A stretch of DNA of 48,738 bases from Candidatus Poseidoniaceae archaeon (GTDB lineage: Archaea > Thermoplasmatota > Poseidoniia > Poseidoniales > Poseidoniaceae): the NCBI GenBank assembly GCA_949372655.1, contig CASIAI010000006.1, positions 1-48,738 of the forward strand, written 5' to 3'. The notes under the pieces are model-generated. The model had not been told where the DNA came from, made no database searches, and worked only from the letters and a program-made list of their open reading frames with translations. Position 1 is the first letter of the stretch, and every line of letters begins with the position of its first letter. The translations under genes and the position numbers were made by a program. Positions 43,663 to 48,738 of this stretch are shown one piece after another.

Positions 43663-45063
43663 TCAACTATCGTGTACTTCCGAATCACAATTCTCATTCG
43701 ATTCTTCCTCTTCTGGCTTCAAAACAATAGCAAGGCCAATAATCGAAAATACTGTAGTTAGGGAATTAAACAATCCAAAACCGACCAGGAAGCTGGTATC
43801 ATCATCTTCAACGGTTTCGATAACCTGTACATCTATTGCTTCTGTAACCCAACGTGAAGCATTAATGACGCGAACTTGATAGTATAATTGCCACATTCCA
43901 TCGTTACTATAACTGAGGTTAGAAGCGTCCAATTTAGCCGTTGATGAGTTGGTAGCATTGACGGTAAAAGCCGAGGAAGTCCATGTCACTTCACCATCAG
44001 GTTCGACATATTGTAAAGTTGCATTAATTGTAGAGGCTTGGCCAAGGTTATCCACCTCGAGCATTATTTCATCACCAGAAACCTCTAGTGATTGAACGTC
44101 TAATCTAGCACGCCAATACCAAACATTACTGATTAGAAACCTCATGACATCCATCTCTTCACCCAATCGTTCGTTTAGGTTTTCAAACGAACCAGGGACG
44201 AATTGCTCATCATCGGTCTCAAAGGTAAAGGTTGGATAACCCATCACACCATAACCGTAATCTCTACTTGTTCCGCAATTTGGATACAGGCCTTGATTGG
44301 CATTTTGAATAGGAATGCTAGATATATTATCATTGACATCCTCTCTTATTTGGTGGTATAATTCCCAATCAGCAGGCTGCTCAGGCCATTTACCCCACGG
44401 ATAGAGCATAATCCATACACCAGTGTGCATTGTAACATACAAATCAGCATCAGGTACTTCAGCATTCATGTAAGCAGAGTTTGCAGAAGTTTCAGCTTCG
44501 CTAAATGCACTACTTCCAGGCTGAGTAGTTGGACAAGTGTTCCAAAAATGGTCATAATTCCTATTGAGGTCGACTTGATTGATATTCCAACGAGTATCAA
44601 TATCATTTCCATCTGGGTTTAGCATAATAAGAACGTGAATTTCCGAACTTTCCAATACATCAATGGCTTCTTGATTTCCTTCAGCCCATCCATTGATGTA
44701 CCATTTAGCAGATAACCAAGCTAAAGAAGTTCCAAGATATTCATTGCCATGGTGACCTCCATCAATATAGACGATTTCTTTGACATCTCCATCAGGCTTT
44801 GTATCATTTGACCAATCAGAAATTCTTACCACCCAAAGCGATTTTCCGAGTTCAGATTCTCCAACACTAACCAAATCGACAATATCAGGGTGGTCATCTG
44901 CCCACTCATTTACTTCAAGGGTCAAAGCAGCCCAAGTCATGTGAACATGACCATCAATAGGGTCTCCAGGCCATTCTTCTTCATTTTCCGAATTAGCCTG
45001 AGCACTAGTAATAGGGATACTAGCAAGCAACATACACAAGACTAAACTTACTGCTACTCGCAT
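43663..45063 (-). CDS. Secreted M14 zinc carboxypeptidase with C-terminal membrane anchor
   Basis: Signal peptide MRVAVSLVLCMLLASIPITSAQA. M14 zinc site: IDGGHHGNEYLG (HxxE) and later LYVTMHTG (third ligand His); LNPDGNDIDTRWN and QVDLNRNYDHFW are the standard NPDG and NRN substrate-binding motifs; FTFETDDEQF holds the catalytic Glu. Then a beta domain (CARDB-like, LEVDNLGQASTINATLQ), and a membrane helix (VGFGLFNSLTTVFSIIGLAIVL) with acidic tail. An exported, cell-surface-anchored peptidase, followed directly by pepA. Confidence 0.93.
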   Translation of the reverse strand: MRVAVSLVLCMLLASIPITSAQANSENEEEWPGDPIDGHVHMTWAALTLEVNEWADDHPDIVDLVSVGESELGKSLWVVRISDWSNDTKPDGDVKEIVYIDGGHHGNEYLGTSLAWLSAKWYINGWAEGNQEAIDVLESSEIHVLIMLNPDGNDIDTRWNINQVDLNRNYDHFWNTCPTTQPGSSAFSEAETSANSAYMNAEVPDADLYVTMHTGVWIMLYPWGKWPEQPADWELYHQIREDVNDNISSIPIQNANQGLYPNCGTSRDYGYGVMGYPTFTFETDDEQFVPGSFENLNERLGEEMDVMRFLISNVWYWRARLDVQSLEVSGDEIMLEVDNLGQASTINATLQYVEPDGEVTWTSSAFTVNATNSSTAKLDASNLSYSNDGMWQLYYQVRVINASRWVTEAIDVQVIETVEDDDTSFLVGFGLFNSLTTVFSIIGLAIVLKPEEEESNENCDSEVHDS

Positions 45064-45109
45064 GTTAATCCCTATACATTAAACAAAAATTCTTTACAAT
45101 CAATTATTA

Positions 45110-45532
45110 CTACCACTCAGAAGTAAACGCATTTGGATTAACAACTCTTTCTGACTCACGAGTCCATATGGTTCCAGTATCTCCACCGCCATATAAATCA
45201 GCAAATGGATCGATTTCCTCGGCCTTTCTGTTTCTTTGCATATATGCTTCAACACTTTCTCGCAAATCCGGTTTGAACTTCCAATAGTGAATACGCCATT
45301 CACGGCCATCCCACAGAGTTGTTTCCTCTGATTCAGTAGTCAATAAATTATAATCTTGGAACATGTAAAACAGGTTTCTATCTGTAGGCTCTAATGCATT
45401 ATCGATAATCCGGTTGTAAAAACCAAAGAACCCAAGAGCATGCTCAGCCATTCCTTGAGCAACTTCATCTTCCATCTCAAGATCGATATGTTGTTGAATG
45501 GCTTTCGTTAATTCTCCTAGTGTCATGCCCAT
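45110..45532 (-). CDS. Conserved archaeal protein of unknown function (DUF6015-like, 140 aa)
   Basis: Soluble. Helical N-terminus (MGMTLGELTKAIQQHIDLEMEDEVAQGMAEHAL), then FGFYNRIIDNALEPTDRNLFYMFQDYNLLTTESEETTLWDGREWRIHYWKF. The IIDN-x-LE-P-x-DR-x-LFYM and WDGREWRIHYW stretches match, from memory, a thermoplasmatal/archaeal family called DUF6015; unverified. ATG 45532 or 45526. The C-terminal tail is Gly/Thr-rich. Possibly transcribed with the M14/pepA pair. Confidence 0.7.
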   Translation of the reverse strand: MGMTLGELTKAIQQHIDLEMEDEVAQGMAEHALGFFGFYNRIIDNALEPTDRNLFYMFQDYNLLTTESEETTLWDGREWRIHYWKFKPDLRESVEAYMQRNRKAEEIDPFADLYGGGDTGTIWTRESERVVNPNAFTSEW

Positions 45533-45680
45533 CTTGAAAACCCCCGCCCCCGCGCTTAATGCCCGAGAACAGTAATTATATTGTACACCGACCCATATTA
45601 AATCATCGGTGAAATCACCCGTTTTCTACTATTATCCGGCAAACTCATTACACAAAAATACACCAAACCCTCAATACACA

Positions 45681-46697
45681 ATGAACCTACCCGCGCTTGT
45701 GGCAGAGGGGTTTGTTGAAGGCAACTTTCTGGGGCTTCCAGAACAGGGCGGAACTCCCGATATTGTAATTTTACAAGTGCCATATGAACTGACTACCTCT
45801 TATGGCCAAGGAACGGCCTTAGGCCCCTCAGCGTGTATTGAGGCTAGCGGACAGGTAGAACTCTTTGACCCGATAATTGGTGAAGATTTACCGGCTGGTT
45901 ACAAAATCAAAACAGTGGAGCCATGGAACGGAGAGGGGGGCAATCTACGAAAGCAATTGGATGGCATTTCTAATTATTTGACCCCATGGTATGACGGCAA
46001 GACATTCCCAATAATTCTTGGCGGCGAGCACGGTATTCTTCCGTCGATTGTTCACGCCGCAGGAGCCCACCCATTGGTTAATGGCGACTTTTCACAATTG
46101 ACATTGGTTCAAATAGACGCTCATGCTGATTTACGCCAAGAGCTTAACGGAGAACCTTTTTCTCATGCTTGCGCCGCATCAAGAGCGATGGATTTTGGAA
46201 TAAAGCACCTTTACCAAGTTGGAATAAGGGCGTTTTCTAAGCATGAATATCAAAGGATACAAAGCGATGACGATATTACAACATTCTTTGCCTCAGATAT
46301 ACATAAATCATCTAATTCTTCTTGGAGGAATTGGATTGAAACATTAACTTCCATCGAAGGCCCTGTCCACTTAACAATCGATATTGATGGTTTAGACGGT
46401 AGTTTGGTTCCAGCCACCGGAACACCAGTTCCAGGCGGGCTGACCTTTTGGCAAACAATCGAAACCATCCAAGGATTATTTAGTGCATCAAAGGCAACGG
46501 TAATCAGTATGGACGTCAATGAAATAGTGCCACAAAAAGACACACCTTTAACCCAATTTACTGCTGCGATGATCGCCACAAAAGGAATAATCCACCATGT
46601 CGATAATAGAAGAAATGGCAACTGGGAGAGCACTAGCGAGGCCGACAATCTCCAGGCCAACTACGTTTCCGACAAAAATTATTTTGAAAAATTATGA
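45681..46697 (+). CDS. speB: Agmatinase (ureohydrolase)
   Basis: Mn-dependent ureohydrolase cleaving agmatine to putrescine and urea. Metal ligands: GGEHGILPS, QIDAHADLRQ (D-A-H-x-D), SHACAASRA and TIDIDGLDGSLVPATGTPVPGG. ATG 45681 (MNLPALVAEGF) begins the conserved part; the frame is open to 45609. 338 aa. First of three co-directional polyamine genes. Arginase or other ureohydrolase activity is possible but the speD/dhs neighbours favour agmatine. Confidence 0.9.
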   Translation: MNLPALVAEGFVEGNFLGLPEQGGTPDIVILQVPYELTTSYGQGTALGPSACIEASGQVELFDPIIGEDLPAGYKIKTVEPWNGEGGNLRKQLDGISNYLTPWYDGKTFPIILGGEHGILPSIVHAAGAHPLVNGDFSQLTLVQIDAHADLRQELNGEPFSHACAASRAMDFGIKHLYQVGIRAFSKHEYQRIQSDDDITTFFASDIHKSSNSSWRNWIETLTSIEGPVHLTIDIDGLDGSLVPATGTPVPGGLTFWQTIETIQGLFSASKATVISMDVNEIVPQKDTPLTQFTAAMIATKGIIHHVDNRRNGNWESTSEADNLQANYVSDKNYFEKL

Positions 46698-46703
46698 ATA
46701 TTT

Positions 46704-46710
46704 GAGGTGA
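46704..46710 (+). promoter_or_regulatory. Ribosome binding site GAGGTGA
   Basis: GAGGTGA, four bases before ATG 46715 of the S-adenosylmethionine decarboxylase gene, seven bases after the agmatinase stop; shows operon-type coupling. Confidence 0.6.
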
Positions 46711-46714
46711 AATA

Positions 46715-47098
46715 ATGGTAAATTCTCATGGCAGTCATATTTTAGTAGATTATACGAGTTTTTTTACCTCGGCAAAAGACATAGGTCAATTACTCCTTTC
46801 GATTATGGAACAGGCAATCGATAACAGTGATGCAAGAAGAGTTCACTCCCATGTCGAGATATTTGATGGCGTAACCTCTCCACCCGGATTTGCAGCGGCA
46901 GTTCTACTAGATGAAAGTCATTTGACGGCCCACTGTTATTCTGACAAAGGCTGGCTAGCCATTGATTGTTTTACTTGTGGAGGCACCAATGCCGAATCCA
47001 TTGTTGACGAAATTCACCAACGCTTGCTCATACTATCTCCAGACATTAAACTTGAAAACAGAACAACAGCAAGTCGCTTTTTACATGGGGGTGAATAA
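46715..47098 (+). CDS. speD: S-adenosylmethionine decarboxylase (pyruvoyl, prokaryotic type)
   Basis: Makes decarboxylated SAM, the aminopropyl donor for spermidine. Self-cleaving precursor: LLDESHLTAH carries the Ser that becomes the pyruvoyl group (about residue 68, ESH), with His in TAH and Cys in CFTCGG (about residue 88) matching the active-site acid/base. 127 aa is the small archaeal/bacterial form. An oddity is Cys-Tyr after TAH where most have Thr-Trp/Tyr. Coupled to agmatinase upstream and to the next gene downstream. Confidence 0.93.
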   Translation: MVNSHGSHILVDYTSFFTSAKDIGQLLLSIMEQAIDNSDARRVHSHVEIFDGVTSPPGFAAAVLLDESHLTAHCYSDKGWLAIDCFTCGGTNAESIVDEIHQRLLILSPDIKLENRTTASRFLHGGE

Positions 47099-47099
47099 A

Positions 47100-48050
47100 T
47101 TGGGAATTAGAGATTTCATCAATTCTAATTATCAACACTTCAATGCCGGAGAATTAAAAAAATCCGCTAACTCTTTGACTCAATTCCTCGAACAAGGAGG
47201 CAAATTATTCATCACATTGGCTGGCGCAATGAGCACGGCCAGATTAGGAAAAACTCTAGCGCCACTGATTAGAAGTGGGGCGGTTGCAGGCATTTCCTGT
47301 ACTGGAGCGAACCTCGAAGAAGATATTTTCTTGCTTGTAGCAGAATCAAAATATGAATCGATTGAAGACTGGCGCAGCCTTTCAAGTTCCGATGACGCCG
47401 AGTTACTTACAAGACAATTAAATCGAGTCACTGACGTTTGCATTCCTGAAGATGCAGCTATTCGAGAAATAGAACAGGCAATTTTACCAATTTGGAAAAA
47501 GTCTTCCGAGGAAGGGCAATCTCATTTACCGCACGAGTTTTTCTATCAAATATTGAACTCAGGGCAATTAAAAATTGATGGCAAGCCTGAAGATAGTTGG
47601 ATTTTAGCCGCGGCACAAACCAATCTGCCGCTATTTGTCCCCGGGTGGGAAGATTCTACAATGGGCAATATATTTGCATCCCATGTGATAAAATCTAATG
47701 TCCAAGCCAACACTGTTCTTGGAGGAATTAATTACATGACAAAACTAGCAACTTGGTATGAAGCACAAGATACTCCTCTAGCTTTCTTCCAAATCGGCGG
47801 AGGTATTGCAGGAGATTTCCCAATATGCGTCGTTCCAATGCTAAACCAAGACCTTCAACGCGAAGCCCCTCTTTGGGCTTGGTTTTGTCAAATAAGCGAA
47901 TCAAGCACCTCATACGGAGGTTATTCAGGCGCTCCACCAAATGAAAAGATAACCTGGGGTAAATTATCACCAGACACCCCTAAATTTGTCATAGAGAGTG
48001 ACGCCACAATAGTTGCCCCGTTGATTTTTGCTTATGTTTTAGATTATTGA
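47100..48050 (+). CDS. dhs: Deoxyhypusine synthase
   Basis: Transfers the aminobutyl group of spermidine to a lysine of initiation factor aIF5A. Seen: LFITLAGAMSTARLGKTLAPLI, ISCTGANLEEDIF, FVPGWEDSTMGNIFASHV, FFQIGGGIAGDFPICVVP and KITWGKLSPDTPKF, with the catalytic Lys in WGK. TTG 47100 (MGIRDFINSN) is chosen because GGGGTGA lies five bases before it, matching the spacing seen at the other genes; ATG 47085 and GTG 47091 would overlap speD. Third gene of the polyamine/hypusine operon. Confidence 0.9.
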   Translation: MGIRDFINSNYQHFNAGELKKSANSLTQFLEQGGKLFITLAGAMSTARLGKTLAPLIRSGAVAGISCTGANLEEDIFLLVAESKYESIEDWRSLSSSDDAELLTRQLNRVTDVCIPEDAAIREIEQAILPIWKKSSEEGQSHLPHEFFYQILNSGQLKIDGKPEDSWILAAAQTNLPLFVPGWEDSTMGNIFASHVIKSNVQANTVLGGINYMTKLATWYEAQDTPLAFFQIGGGIAGDFPICVVPMLNQDLQREAPLWAWFCQISESSTSYGGYSGAPPNEKITWGKLSPDTPKFVIESDATIVAPLIFAYVLDY

Positions 48051-48086
48051 AGATAAACTCTTCAAGCAAGATGCGTTGGTTAACGT

Positions 48087-48738
48087 GTGGCAGGAAACAA
48101 AATCAAGACATTCTCGATAGTCGAGTGATCTGTTTTAGCCATCGTAATATTTGCAACTCTATCACTTCAACCCACACCTGAAGAAGCGACAGAAGTAGAA
48201 CTTGAGAGTACAAAAATAACCGGCACAGTGGAATTATCGACGCGCTCGGCAATGAACTCTTTGGGATTAGACGATTTTAAGTTAGGGCCTTTAGCAACAG
48301 TCGACTTGATTTCTAATCCAGTAATTTCCCAAAACTGTCTCGATTGTCAATTTCCAGTGATGGGCATAAATGTATACGGGCAGATCATTATTACAGAATT
48401 GATAGACCAAGACAATAGGCAAGGCAGGGTCGAGGCAATATTGAATTTGACTTATTTGAGGGAGATTGACTCACAAGATTTAATCTATAGGGAATGGTTA
48501 ATTTTCGATTGGGATGCGGGTGACCTTTCCAGTAATTTGGAAATTCAAATAGTACATAATCCCCCTAGGTGGAGTCCTACGACCAATAATCATGCATCAT
48601 TTATTGAGATGGAAAACGGAATAACAACTCGCTCCGGCCCAGAGATAATAGTTCAGTTTTTGACCGAAAACAAAACATCAATCAGCGGGTGTCTCCCCGA
48701 TAGTTTCCTTTGCCGCGGAACATCACCAGATGCCAGCA
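48087..48738 (+). CDS. Secreted protein, 3' end outside window; in-frame TGA in the signal peptide
   Basis: The frame from GTG 48087 reads MAGNKIKTFSIVE, hits TGA at 48126-48128, and continues in the same frame as SVLAIVIFATLSLQPTPEEATEVELE and on without stop to the window end. Together this would be a typical signal peptide plus an acidic linker. No start codon follows the TGA before ATG 48252 (MNSLGLDDFK), which would leave a protein without signal. The mature part has two Cys pairs (NCLDCQ; GCLPDSFLC) and Asn-rich strand-type sequence; family unknown. A premature stop, a recoded TGA or a base error all fit. Confidence 0.6.

Noticed and set aside
1-48738. CRISPR arrays, rRNA and tRNA genes
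   Set aside because: No regularly spaced repeats, no rRNA-like conserved blocks and no tRNA cloverleaf seen on either strand by eye; a dedicated tRNA/rRNA scan was not possible.

Overview
The window reads as a chromosomal piece of a marine planktonic archaeon, most likely a Marine Group II euryarchaeon (Poseidoniales). This placement is inferred from gene content, not from a marker tree. Archaeal or eukaryote-like information and lipid genes (thermosome, diphthine synthase, Trm5-like tRNA methyltransferase, deoxyhypusine synthase, HMG-CoA synthase, geranylgeranyl-reductase-type flavoprotein, a COG3199-type NAD kinase) lie beside bacterial-type genes (DnaK, LysE and EamA exporters, SCO1) and large secreted proteins with acidic calcium-type repeats. 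Genes are tightly packed, many with overlapping or abutting ends. No rRNA, tRNA or CRISPR was found.

Region 1 (1-7.84 kb) is an accessory island. It starts inside a MutL/MORC-like GHKL ATPase gene whose N-box lies at the extreme left edge, followed by three tightly coupled genes of unknown function (167-ish, 108 and 261 aa). Next is a C5-cytosine DNA methyltransferase. On the opposite strand are an HNH restriction endonuclease with an apparent AspBHI-N-like target domain and a serine recombinase. The methyltransferase, the endonuclease and the recombinase are all broken by single-base frameshifts, while the ATPase operon is intact. This is a GHKL-ATPase-associated restriction-modification island that is either decaying or carries assembly errors, and it is the best candidate for an undescribed system here.

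Region 2 (7.84-12.3 kb) is a duplicated locus. Two nearly identical copies of about 285 bp flank an 834-aa surface protein gene. The left copy is a remnant of a membrane-protein gene with a 186-bp in-frame internal deletion. The right copy is the longer gene but carries a frameshift near its C-terminus. A secreted 232-aa protein follows.

Region 3 (12.3-23.8 kb) holds an LVIVD-type propeller protein with a SCO1 copper lipoprotein, a dimethylarginine-dimethylaminohydrolase-like enzyme, a LysE exporter, a small HTH protein, a short-chain dehydrogenase, a NAD-kinase-like protein, CTP synthase, threonine dehydrogenase and HMG-CoA synthase.

Region 4 (23.9-31.6 kb) is a leftward series: an Hsp20-like protein, DnaK and the thermosome form a chaperone operon; upstream of it lie a SemiSWEET, a NERD protein, a NagD-type phosphatase and a geranylgeranyl-reductase-like flavoprotein. 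Region 5 (31.7-42.1 kb) has an EamA transporter, a Cys/Met PLP enzyme, a 583-aa orphan, a PqqB-like hydrolase, a sodium symporter with an added ectodomain, divergent dph5/trm5-like genes, a tiny zinc-ribbon protein and small proteins. Region 6 (42.1-48.7 kb) has leucyl aminopeptidase with an M14 carboxypeptidase (protein scavenging), a conserved 140-aa orphan, and a polyamine/hypusine operon: agmatinase, S-adenosylmethionine decarboxylase, deoxyhypusine synthase. It ends in a secreted protein gene cut by the window edge and carrying an in-frame TGA in its signal peptide.
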